In this document: one piece after another, positions 1-10,784 of the stretch
How positions within the stretch are numbered: the first letter of the stretch is position 1
Layout of the letters: each line of letters begins with the position of its first letter
Origin: Tolypeutes matacus
Lineage: Eukaryota > Chordata > Mammalia > Cingulata > Chlamyphoridae
Length of the DNA: 64,000 nt
Direction of reading: 5' to 3'
Assembly: GCA_026826555.1 (NCBI GenBank)
Contig: JAKSZT010054304.1
Location: forward strand, 36,734,683-36,798,682
Program-made: the position numbers and the translations under genes
Notes under the pieces: model-generated
Seen by the model: the letters and a program-made list of their open reading frames with translations, nothing else
What the model was told of the DNA's origin: nothing
Databases searched by the model: none

Positions 1-617
1 CACCCAGGACAACTAACAAGGAGATGATGATGGACAATGGCCATCCCAAGGAACCCAGAGGGTCTACAACTGCAAGCAAGAGAGTCCCATCCATCTGCCC
101 CATGGGATCAAAGCCTCCTCTCAATTAGAGGTGGAATGGGCAACACTATCCCAGAATCCTCAGGATTGGAGAATGAATTATGGTCTAAAGTAGACTTACT
201 GGTATTCTACTATAGACTTATTTTGATGCTAGATCATTCATATGGAGGCAGTGGCCACTAGAGGTTCTGAGGGCAGGGAGAGGGAAATACAGGTGAAATA
301 TGGGGGCATTTTGGAGACTTGGGAATTTTCCTGAATGATGTTACAATGACAGATACGGGCCATTACATATCTTGCCATAACCTACAAAATTATGCAGGAA
401 AGAGTATAAACTACAATGTAAACTATAATCCACGCTTAGTGGCAATGCTCTTAAATGTCTTCATCAATTGTAATGAATGTACCACACAAATGAAAGATGT
501 TGTTAGTGTGGGAAAATGTGGGCGGTGTAGGAAGCAGGGCATATAGGAATCCCCTATATTTTGATTTAACATTTATGTAATCTAAATACCTTTATAAAAA
601 CAAAACAAAACAAAAAG
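1..617 (+). mobile_element. L1 3' module, plus strand, 5' end outside window
   Basis: This is the terminal part of a LINE-1 3' region. It matches, block for block, the copies at 61160-61797 (+), 44716-45300 (-) and 50015-50640 (-). It ends with the motif ATTTATGTAATCTAA followed by an A-rich tail (about 592-617), the usual L1 3' end. Compared with the 61 kb copy it lacks about 16 bases near 220-240. The two short open frames here (37-261 and 319-546) belong to the module and are unlikely to be genes. The copy continues left of the window, so its 5' extent is unknown. Confidence 0.8.
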
Positions 618-619
618 AA

Positions 620-1145
620 TCAATGGATTTAAGAGATATTTAGAAAGTAAAAGCAACGTGCATTGGTGATGGCTTGACTATGAGGATGGAGAGAGAGAAA
701 GAAGTTTAAGATGATTCTGAAATTTCAAGTGTTTATTACTGGGTAATAGTGGTGCCATTCACCGAGACAGGGAATAATGGAGGAAGGCTAATTCAGTAGT
801 GAGGGAAGTGGGGAGAGAAATAATGTGCAATTGTTGGCACTTGTTGAGTTTGCAGAACAATTGCAACTTCTGAGGGCCCTATACAATGAGCTGTAGTTCA
901 GAAAGAATTTCAAAGCTAGAGATATACATTTATAAGTGATATAAAAATAGGTGGTTTATAATGCTTTTAGATGAGGTCATCCTAAATAAAATATAAAATT
1001 AGAAAAAGAGACTCCTACAATGAAATGTTAAGGAACTCCAATATCTACTGATTTGTGGAGGAGCATGAGGTGGCTGATAGTCAGTTTTCAATATTTTAGG
1101 CTAATTCCATTTTTATTAGGTATCTAGATAATAATATTAAAACTT
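620..1145. repeat. Probable ancient interspersed repeat, class uncertain
   Basis: The stretch around 660-1090 has the wording of an old mammalian repeat: a GA-rich segment, a block near 750-770 reading GTGGTGCCATTCACCGAGA, then blocks on keeping a frame of short conserved words. I recall this pattern from old LINE or LTR-internal repeats but cannot name the family. No coding sequence is visible. It separates two L1 copies. Confidence 0.35.
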
Positions 1146-1899
1146 ACATGGTTCATTTTTTTTTACAATTAAGTTTTTTAAAATAAATTTTATTGATACA
1201 TATTAATAAAGCATAAATCCATCCAAAGTGTACAATCAATGGCATTCAGTATAATCACATAGTTGTGCTTTCATTACTCCAATTATTTTTAGAGCATTTT
1301 CATTATTCCAGTAATAACAATAATAATAATATTTTAAAAACCAATCAACAAAAGAAAACTCATCATCTCTCAATCTCTCTATGCGTCCCCTCCCATACAT
1401 AGCTGCTATTCTGTTCTCTCTAGTTTAATTGTATTTATATTTTGTATAAACAGTCTTATATATGCAGTATCACCTATCTTCGTATTTGACGTGAAGTTTC
1501 ACTATATTATATAGTCCCATGTTACATTTTTTAGCTTTCCTTCTAGTAATATAAATGTCCTTATGCTTTCCCTTCCAACCACTGTCATACACATATAATA
1601 GCTCTGCTAGTTGCAAACACTATGATGTTCTTTCACCATTTCCATTCACTTCCAAAGATTTACAAACAACATTTTAACCAATTCTACACAGATTAACCAT
1701 CAGCTTTCCATTTTCTACTCTCCTTCTATTTTCTGGTGACCTATATTCTAATTATTAATTCCATGAGTTTACATTACATAATATATTTAGTTCATAATAG
1801 CTCAATCATTGTCTGGCTTGCTTCACTCAACATAATGTCTTCCAAGTTCATCCCTGTTGTCATATGATTCATGACTTCATTTCTTCTTACTGCTGCATA

Positions 1900-4800
1900 A
1901 TATTCCATCATGTGAATACACCACAATTTGTTCATCCATTCATCAGTTGATGGACACTTGGGTTGTTTCTAACTTTTTGCCATTATCCATTATCAACATT
2001 GTTGTGCAAATGTCTATCCATGTCACTGCTCTCAGTTCTTCTGGGAACATACCTAGCAATGGCATTGCTGGGTCCCATGGCAAGTTTATATTCACCTTCC
2101 TTAGGAACAGCCAAACAGTCCTCCACAGTGGTGGTACCATTCTACATTCCCACCAACAGTGAATAAGCATTCCTATCTCTCCATATCCTCTCTGACATTA
2201 CAGTTTTCTGACTTTTTAATAGCGGCCAGTCTAATAGGTGTGAAATGGTATCTCCTTGTAGTTTTGATTTGCATTTCCCTAATCACTATTGATGTTGAAC
2301 ATTTTTTCATGTGTTTCTTCACCATTTGTATTTCGTCTTTGGACAGCTGTCTTTTCAAGTCTTTTGCCCATTTTTAAAATTGGATATTTGACTTTTTATT
2401 GTTGAGTTGTATTATCTCCTTATGTATCATGGATATTAAATCATTATCAGATATGTGATTGCAAATATTTTCTCCTATTGTGTCAGCTGCCTTTTCACCC
2501 TTTTGACAAAGTCCTTTGAGGTCCAAAAGTGTTCAAGTTTGAGGTAGTCCCATGTATCAATTTTGTATTTTGTTTCCCGTGCTTTGGGTGTAAGCTTTAT
2601 GAAACTACTGCCTAACACATGATCTTGAAGATGTTTTCATTTCTTCTAGGAGTTTTATGGTTGTTGCTTTTATATTTAGGTCCTTGATTCATTTTGAGTT
2701 AATTTTTATATAAGGTGTGAGATAGGAGTCCTCTTTCTCTCTTTGGATATGGCTATCCAGTTGTCCCCAGACGGTTTGTTGAATAAACTGTTCTGGCCCA
2801 CTGGGGTGGGCTTAACAGCCTTGTCAAAAATCACTTGACTGTAGATGTGAGAGTCTATTTGTGTGTTCTTGATTTTGTTCCATTGATCAATCTGTCTGTC
2901 TTTATGCCAGTGCCATGCTGTTTTAACCACTGTAGCTAAGAGTAAAACCCTTTAAAGACAGGAAGTGAGAGCCCTCCAATTTAGTTCTATATTTTAAGAA
3001 AGTTTTGGCTATTTGGGACCCCTTTACCTTCCAAATAAATTTGATTATTGACTCTTGAATTTCTGAAAAAAAGTCTGTTGTGATTTTTATTGGGTTTTTG
3101 TTGAATCTGTAAATGTCATCTTAATGATTTTTGTCTTCCAATCCTTGAACATGGAATATCCTTTCATTTATTTAAGTCTTCTTCTTTTTCTTTTAACAAT
3201 GTTTTGTAGTTTTCGAGTACAGGTACTTTATGTTCTTGGTTAAGTTGTTCCTAAATATTTGATTCTTTTCCTCACTATTATAAATGGAATTTTTTTCTGA
3301 TTCCCTTCTCAGATTGCACATCAGTAGTGTATAGAAATGCAATTGGTTTTTTTTTTTTGCATATTAATCTTGTATCCCATCACTTTGATGACCTTGTCTA
3401 TTAATTCTAGTAGCTTTGTTGTAGATTTTTCAGGGTTTTCTAGATTTAGGATCATATCATCAATGGCTAGTGAAAGTTTTACTTCTTCCATTCCTATTTG
3501 GGTGCCTTTTATATTTTTATCTAGCCTAAATGCTCTAACTAGAACATCTAGCACAATATTGAATAATAAGTGGGCATCATTTTCTTGTTCCTGACTTCAG
3601 CAAGAAAGCTTTCAGTCTTTCACCAATGAGTACTTTGTTAGCTGTAGGGTTTTCATATATGCACTTTACCATATTTAGAAAGTTCCCTCTATTCCTAACT
3701 TTAGGAGTATTTTATCAAGAATGGGTGCTGTATTTTATCAAATGTCTTTTCCACATCAATCAAAAGGATCATAGGATTTTTCCTCTTCAATTTATCAATG
3801 TGATTTATTACATTAATTGATTTTCTTGTATTGAACCACACTTGCACACCTGGAATAAAACCCACTTGATCGTAGTGTATAATTCTTTTAATGTGTTTTG
3901 CATTCTGTTTGCAACTATTTTGTTGAGGATTTTTGCATTTATATTCATTAGAGATATTGGTCAGTATTTTTCTTTTTTGGTAGTACCTTTATCTGGTTTT
4001 GGTATTAATATGATGTTGACTTTATAGAATGAGTTTGGTAGCATTCTTTCTTTGTCAGTTTTTTTGGAAGAACTTCAGAAAGATTGGTTTTAGATTGTCT
4101 TTGAATGCTGAGTAGAATTAACCTTTGTAGCCATCTGGTTCCAGGCTTTTCATCTTTGGGCTATTTTTGGTGAATGTTTCAATCTCTTTACTTGTGATTA
4201 GTTGGTTGAGGTCTTCTATTTCTTCTAGGGTCAGTGTAGGTGGTTCGTGTGTTTCTAGGAATTTGTCCATCTCCTATACATTGCCTAGATTATTGGCATA
4301 CAGTTGTTCATAATATCCTTTTATGATCTTTGATGACTGCAGGGTCAGTGGTAATGTCCTCTCACTCATTTCTGATTTTATTTATTTGCATCTTCTCTTC
4401 TTTTCACTTTGTCAGTCTAGCTAAAGGTTTTTCAATTTTGTTGAACTTCTCAAATAACCAACTTTTGGTTTTGTTGTTTCTCTCTATTGTTTTTTTTCCT
4501 CAATTTCATTTATTTCTGCTCTGATATTTATTATTTCTTTCCATAAGCTTGGTTTGAGATTAGTTTATTGTTCTTTTTCTAGTTCCTACAGCTATTCATT
4601 TATATCTTCCATTTTAGCTCTTTCTTCTTTTTTATGTAATCATTGAGTGCTATAAATTTCCCTCTCTGCACTGCTTTTGTGGTGTCCCATAGGTTTTGAT
4701 ATGCTGTGTTCTCATTTTCACTCATCTCACGATATTTCCTGAATTCTCCTGCAATATTTTCTTTACCCAATGATTATATAAGAGTGTCTTGTTTATTCTC

Positions 4801-5650
4801 CATATATTTATCAATTTTTCTTTTCCCATCCATTAATGATTTCCGGCTTTATTCCATTATGATCAGACAAAATGTTTTGTGTAATTTCAATCTTTTAAAA
4901 TTTATTGTGACTTGATTTGTGGCCTTATTTTCCTATCATAGAGAAGGATTTACGAGCAATTGGAAAGTAAGTATATCCTGTTTTTAGGGTGCCATGCTCT
5001 AAAGATGTCTGTTAGTTCTAGTTTTTTATCATATTATTCAAGCACTCTGTTTCTTTATTTACCCTCTGTCTAGATAGTCTATCCAATACTAAGAGTGGTG
5101 TATTGAAGTCTCCAACTATTTTTGTAGAGACAACTATTTTTTTCCCTTCAGCTTTGCCAAAGTGTGCCTCATGTATCTTGGGGCACTCAGGTTAAGTGCA
5201 TAAATATTTAGTATAGTTATTTCTTCTTGTGAATTGCCACTTTCATTAATATATAATGACCTTATTCATCCCTTATAATAGTTTTGCACTTAAAATCTAT
5301 TTTATCTGATATTAGCATCACTACTCCAGATCTTTTTTGGTTACGACTTGCATGGAATATCTTTTTCCAACATTTCACTTTTAACCTGTTTGTGTCTTAT
5401 GTCTGAAGCGAGTCTCTTCCAGACAACATATAGATGGTTCATATATTTTTTTTAATCCATTCTATCAGTCTATGTCTTTTGATTGGGAGTTCACACCATT
5501 AACTTTCAATGTTATTACTGTAACTTACTTCATTCATTTTGTCCTTTGGCATTCTGTTGTTATATTGTACAATTGTATGTCTTTTTGCCATTTAATTTAT
5601 CCTTCCTAATGATCTTCATTTCTACAGTCTTCTCCATGTCTCCTGCCCTT
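1900..5650 (-). pseudogene. L1 ORF2 remnant (endonuclease-reverse transcriptase)
   Basis: ORF2 normally encodes an apurinic-type endonuclease, a reverse transcriptase and a Cys-rich C-terminus that together carry out target-primed reverse transcription. The order on the minus strand fits: endonuclease region about 5600-4900, RT about 4300-3300, C-terminal region about 2900-1900. A 77-codon fragment at 3554-3321 contains the RT core segment ending [14 protein letters not shown]; the usual F/YADD box therefore reads AIDD. The fragment at 2170-1943 keeps the typical HCWWEC and PLWRTVW words. Open stretches are under about 85 codons and shift frame repeatedly, so this is a dead copy. Confidence 0.88.
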
Positions 5651-5739
5651 GTCTTTTCCTTTCAGACTGCAGCACTCCCTTTAATATCTCTTACAATTTT
5701 AGTATTTTGGTAACATATTCTATCCATTTTTGCTTGTCT

Positions 5740-6550
5740 GTGAATATTTTGAACTCATCCTCATTTTTGAAGATACAGCATTCTTAGCTGGCAGTTTTTC
5801 TCTTTCAGTACCTTAAATACACCATCTACTTTCTTCTCTCCTCCATGATTTCTGTGAGAGGTCAGCACTTAATCTTATCAAAGTTCCCTTGTATGTGATG
5901 CTTTCATTTTCTTGTTCTGCTTTCAGAATTCTCTCTTTATCTCTGATATTTGTCATTCTGAATAGTAGGTTTTCTTGGGGTAGGGCTATTCAAGTTTATT
6001 TTGTTTGGGGTGTGTTGTACTTCTTGGATATTGATATTTATGCCTTTCAGAAGGCTTGGTAATTTTTGGTCATTTCCTCAAATATTTTTCTGCCCCTTTT
6101 CCACTCTATTGTCCTTCTGGGACACCAATAACCTGTATGTTTGAGTGTCTTGCATTGTCATTCAATTCCCTGAGATCCTGCCCCATTTTTTCCATTCTCT
6201 TCTTTTTCTGTTCTCCTCTCTTTTCCAGTTCAGATGTTCTGTCTTTAAAATCATTAATTCTGTCTTTGAGTAATTAAAATTTGCACTTATGTGTCTCTAA
6301 AGTATTTTCAATCTCCTCCACCGTGTCTTTCATTCCCTTAAGTTCTTTTGCTTTTCTATGCAGGTTTTCAAATTGTTATGTTCTCCTGGTGTCTTCTTAA
6401 TAACCTTTATTTATTTAGTCATATTTTCTTCACATTCTTTAAATTGATTGAGGTGTGTTGTGTGATTATCACTGATTGTCTTAAATCCTATATGTCTTCA
6501 GGATATTTGATTTTTTTCTCTTTGGCTGGGCCATCACTTCCTGTTTCCTA
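5740..6550 (-). pseudogene. L1 ORF1 remnant (RNA-binding chaperone)
   Basis: ORF1 protein is a trimeric coiled-coil RNA chaperone. On the minus strand, 6550-6200 has the low-complexity Glu/Lys-rich pattern of the coiled coil, and 6180-5960 corresponds to the RRM domain, with words equivalent to HANTG-VPEGQ. 5960-5740 is the C-terminal domain. Stops and frameshifts break it throughout. It lies just upstream of the ORF2 remnant, as in every mammalian L1. Confidence 0.75.
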
Positions 6551-7275
6551 GTATGGCTTGTAATTTTTTGCTGATGTCTGGGCATCTAAATATGCTGGTG
6601 TATTTACTTTGATGGCCAATTTCTCTATCTTCCCTTAACTTTTTTACAGCTTTTCTTTGATATTTGGTTCAACTTATTCTAACTTTAAAATTGCCCAGCT
6701 TAAGTTATCAAAATCTTGCCAGTTTTTCACTAATAGGTTGCAGATTTTGCCCAGGAGTTAGAGTAGAGAGAACCAAACACAATTTTTAACCGTGTAATTT
6801 CCAGACTGGCCTGCAGATGGTGTTCATTGGCACACCTTTCCACTGAGTTGTTTCAATCTCCACTTTCCTGTGTTTTGGTCTGCCAGAGCCAAGATTTGAA
6901 ACAGGCTCTGATTGCCGAAATCACTGAAGAAAAGTTCCATGACTCCCCTCCCTTTTCCCTTGTAGCAGCTGACAGGGATGAAAATGTCTGTTCCCCTCTC
7001 AGTCAGCTGCAGTCAGCCAAGGGCTTTTCTGCAGCTTATCTTGGGGGTAGTGGAGGAGAGCCCTTTCTGGCTGCCACAGGGGCTTGGTAACTCATGTTTG
7101 TTGTTTTGGGTTCTTCATCTCTCTGTCCTTCAGCCTCCTGGAAGTTGTGAAGCACTGTCCTGGTCTGCTGAACCCAAAAGCAGGTGCCTCAGACAGCTTT
7201 CAGTTCTTTCTCCAATGTTTTTGTGATATAGTTGAGCCCTACCTGTCTAAACCAACACCATCTTCCCCTACGTAA

Positions 7276-7890
7276 AGTTTTAAAAGCTAAATGATTTTGG
7301 TTATACTAATTAAAAATCATAATAATTTATAGGTGATTATCAAGATAAAATCTCAGCAATTTAAAACTCGACACAAAATTATTTAAAAGAAAAATTATTG
7401 ACAAGCAGTTCTCTACTTATTTAATGTGAATGTTTAGTATGTTTATTTACGTAATCATGAAAGCAAATTTTAATTAATTTCAGCAAGTCCTAATTGAAAA
7501 TATTAATAGAGTCATTCCTATATAATACTAGTAAGGTTAAAAACATCATTTTTCTTAAAACATACTCAAAGTTTACTGTAATTAAATCTGACCTAATTAC
7601 TTCTACTTAATACTACTAAATAAGTTATAAAATTGCTTTGCATTACCAAAAGATTTCTGCTCTCTAAACTTTGAGTGACATAGTAAGATAATTTATTGTA
7701 AGAGCATAGATAAACAATACTTAACACATACTGTTTAAATGTAGAACTGAAATACTTAAACAATGTCCTGTAAATAAAACATAGAAATCTAAAAGTTATA
7801 CTCATTTAAGCATTAAAGTTTAACAATTTAATTAGATTATTATACCTCAACTATGATACTAAATAGTGTGATACTATAGTTAGTTCTCCA
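7276..7890. other. Unassigned AT-rich DNA
   Basis: Very AT-rich with no recognised repeat, coding frame or structured site. The 70-codon minus frame at 7593-7805 has no recognisable domain and looks like chance. Confidence 0.5.
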
Positions 7891-7894
7891 CATA

Positions 7895-8046
7895 TTATTC
7901 AGAGTGATGTGTTTTTGAAACAAGTAAATCAGGTCATATTATTTTACTATTCAAAATCTTCAAATGTACCCCATCATATTTAAACAAAATTCAAAGTCAT
8001 TGCTATAGTATGGAAGGCCTGAGATGACCCAGCACATATCTTTTTC
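7895..8046 (+). repeat. L2 LINE fragment
   Basis: The order of words matches the coding part of the old L2 element: AGAGTGAT, then AAATCAGGTCATATTATT, then a stretch equal to the CCAAACTCCTTAGCATGG region, then a GGCCTGAGATGACCCAGCACA block. L2 died before the placental radiation, so this is ancient DNA. It ends abruptly about 20 bp before the LTR-like repeat at 8066. Confidence 0.6.
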
Positions 8047-8065
8047 CAAGTGTCAATCAATCAGA

Positions 8066-8480
8066 TGTTGACATGGTGAATTAGGACAATGAGACAAACC
8101 AAATGCACCAATCAAGCCTTAATCAAGCCTTTATTCACTGATTGAGGCAGTGAAATCAAGAGGGATAAAGAGAATATAGTGTTGCGTTTTTCTCCATGGG
8201 GCAACACCAGGGAAGGATCAGGTGGGTGGATGACTCAGTTCAGATGGAGGGACTCATCTTACTGTGGAGTGAACTGAAACAAAAGGCTCTGAATTTTGAG
8301 GGATGTGTAAGCTGGAGTAGATAGAAATTGGAAAGGTTAGGAGCTGAATGGTACTGAGTCCAACTAGAAAAATGTGTCCAAGCCAAGGCCCCTGTATTAT
8401 TCTGCTAAAGTACAATGCAGAGTACTGTACTTTAAGCTTGATATCACTCAAGAAAGGCCCATTACAAGTGGAAAACAACA
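8066..8480 (-). mobile_element. Probable solo LTR of an endogenous retrovirus
   Basis: Read on the minus strand, the segment begins TGTTG and ends CAACA, a 5-bp inverted terminus as expected for a retroviral LTR, over 415 bp. Near its 3' end (about 8135-8128) is an AATAAA polyadenylation signal, with a TATA-like CTATATTCTCTTTA about 50 bp upstream, and then a short U5-like tail. An inverted word AAAGTAC/GTACTTT lies at 8407-8433. I see no clean flanking duplication (ATCAGA left, ATATAT right), no internal retroviral genes and no second LTR. The family is not known to me. Confidence 0.5.
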
Positions 8481-8739
8481 ATATATCAATTTTTGAAGAT
8501 TAAACAATGTAGGATAATTTTGTAGTTTTTATTTGAATGTTAAAATTGTGTAACTTACTATTTTACCAAATATACAAAATTTGACCCACATTTAGACATT
8601 TCTGATTGTTTTTAATTATAATGATAAATTAAAAGTTACAAAAATACTCTTACAAAAAATCAACTTTTTAATATTAGAAGCATATATGTGGGCTCAATAT
8701 TATCCAGAAAAGTGAGGCCAAGAGCCTATAGAGAGGAAA

Positions 8740-8955
8740 CAAAAGTTAACATTTCTGTAGAGCTAATGAGTACCAGATATTGTTCTTTGTAACTTGTGTG
8801 TTAACACATTTACTCTTTAAAATTTACTCTGATTTTTATGACTGCAACGAAGAAACTGATACAATTGAGTTCGAATAACCTGCCTAAAGTCCTCAGAAAT
8901 TCGACTGACTAAAGAGTCAAAGCTCTTTGTCTCTGCACAATTCAGCCTCTATAAC
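8740..8955 (+). repeat. MIR SINE
   Basis: Matches the MIR consensus order: AACATTT-TG-AG-GCTAATGAGTACCAGATATTGTTC, a TTAACACATTTACTC block, AACGAAGAAACTGA, then CCTGCCTAAAGTCCTCAGAAA and GAGTCAAAGCTC. MIRs are tRNA-derived SINEs shared by all mammals. Diverged, with small indels. Confidence 0.75.
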
Positions 8956-8959
8956 AGTG

Positions 8960-10500
8960 TACCAAGACAATAATATATGTATTTTTAAATTTTCCTAAAT
9001 ATACATGGCCTTGATCTGTAGTTTCTATATGAAAGGTTTTTTGTTATGGTTACACTCCTGGCACATCCTGGCAGCCTCACTAACTTTGTGAAGGATTTAA
9101 AGAGGTGTTATTCAACTACAGTTTCTCTTGCTCTTTCACTCTCTCTCCTTCTCCCATCTCTCTTTCCCTGATCCTGCCAGCAGAGAAGGTATGCTTCTAC
9201 TCTGCTCTAGGCCATGTGGTAAACTTCGTAATAAGGTCCTGCTTACTGGAAGATGGGGCTTTGCAGAACTGCCCCACAGTGTGAATCAGTCTGCCTAATT
9301 CTGGAGTTCAACATCTTCCAAGAGCTGTAGCAGAAGAAAAGCTAAGAGTTTTGTTTTTACTTGCTTGAGCCTTTTGCTTTCTTCTTTTCTGGATATGTAC
9401 TTAGTTGTGGAATGAAGAATTTCTGTTTTTCACTCCATTAAACCCCAAGAATCAATAATATGGAAATTATTTTATCAAATTCCTGCCTCTAGTAAAATAT
9501 AGAGATAAGGAAAAATATTTTTAAAAATATGGTTAAAAATCACAATTGCAAATGTCATCATTTATCTGGGAGAGATGTTATATGATGTAAAACATAAATT
9601 AAATTAGATTAAATTAAAAAGTCAATCATCTGGGAGACCTGACTACATGTACTTGAACATCATTTCCTTGTTCTTCACTCCCAATTCTGACTACTTAACT
9701 CTCTTGATCAAGACAACTGCTGAGATCTCTGGGAGAATGTGTTGAATCACTGCACCATGCCCTGTGATTTGAGGACATTACGACAGCCTTCAGAGCACAA
9801 GGTAAGGACTACAGGGAGATAGAGGTGGTTGAATGAACCTGACTTTTTGGGGATGCTTTCAATATCAACCTGTGATGATTGTGTCGGAGCTCTGTGACTA
9901 ATGAAGACCAGATGGAGCTGATTAGGAGACTGAGACTTCAATTCTATTTAAGTGGGAGAGTAAGGAATATAAGAGATCACACTCCTCTCATGCTGCCCTC
10001 TCTGGAGAGGACAGATAGATGACCCCTAAATCCTAGAATTGCAGGTTGGGGATCACTATGCTTTTCATTCCCTGTAGGAATACTAGCATTAGGGATATCC
10101 CAATACCTATATGTGAGCCCTAATGATGAAAATTTAGTAATAAATTCCAATCTCAAGTGACCCAAATAAAGAAGAATTAATCTGAACCATCAGAACAAAA
10201 AACCAGTTAAATAGACCTGTAGAAGAAGTGAGGCAGACATATGAAATAGAAAAAAAGTACTATAAAAAGAGCAGTCTTTATGAAACTTAAGACTTCCTAA
10301 ATTTAAAAACATGATTTCTAAACCAAAAGGGAAAAATAAAACACTAACTGTTTTTACAAAAGAGACAGTTCTTTTTATTATGTTTTAAATTGTGCATTAA
10401 AGTTGTAGTCTGGAAGAATGACTGCAAAAATTACCTTAAATCCAAAAAAAACAAGACTTTGAGAAATTACAGACACACAATAAATGATTCTGAAAGAGAA
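8960..10500. other. Unassigned DNA
   Basis: No repeat family was recognised. 9110-9180 holds a CT-rich run and 9050-9450 has a less AT-rich, LTR-like composition, but no TG/CA termini, poly(A) signal or flanking duplication could be pinned down. The minus frames at 9747-9941 and 9977-10165 show no domain. Confidence 0.4.
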
Positions 10501-10511
10501 AAAGGAACAGA

Positions 10512-10784
10512 TTGAAGAAAGATAAAAATAAATACATACCAAGAGAGGGAAAAGAAGAAGAAAACATCTTGGAAATAACAGTGAAGAATAAGAGGATGCC
10601 TAGACAGCTTTCAGAGTCAGTGCCAAATGATAGCTTCAGAAGAAACAGTATCCTCATGGAAGATCCAGACTTCAATTATAGGAAAGATTTAAATAAACTT
10701 GAGAAGAAATGTTTGAAATTTTCCAGGTACTATACAGATGAAGGGCAGTGGGAAGGGTATTGGAGGTGCGAGGAAGGAATATGA
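10512..10784 (+). other. Unrecognised 90-codon open frame, probably not a gene
   Basis: An open frame of 90 codons, unusually charged (rich in Lys, Glu, Arg), containing a proline-arginine-glutamine-leucine-serine stretch and a C-terminal Trp-Glu-Gly-Tyr-Trp-Arg segment. It begins with TTG, not ATG, and no strong Kozak context, promoter or splice structure surrounds it. It does not resemble L1 ORF1. It could be a piece of a processed pseudogene or an exon of something I do not know; chance is also likely. No function can be assigned. Confidence 0.2.

Larger units (their letters stand above)
1165..7272 (-). mobile_element. Near full-length LINE-1, minus strand, decayed
   Basis: About 6.1 kb, the usual length of a complete mammalian L1. 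Reading the minus strand from 7272 to 1165: a 5' UTR starting near GGGGAAGATGGTG (7268-7256), ORF1 (about 6550-5740), ORF2 (about 5650-1900), a 3' UTR, and a T-rich end at 1149-1180 that represents the A tail. No 12-19 kb style disruption by other repeats is visible inside. Both ORFs carry many stops and frameshifts, so the element cannot move. A weak target duplication is possible: TAAGTTTT-like sequence near 1171 and near 7275, but it is imperfect. It has a different 3' UTR from the module at 1-617. Confidence 0.9.

Noticed and set aside
319..546. Peptide with a DTGHYISC word resembling an immunoglobulin-domain motif
   Set aside because: It is the L1 3' module frame; there are no paired cysteines or strands of an Ig fold, and the match is a few residues.
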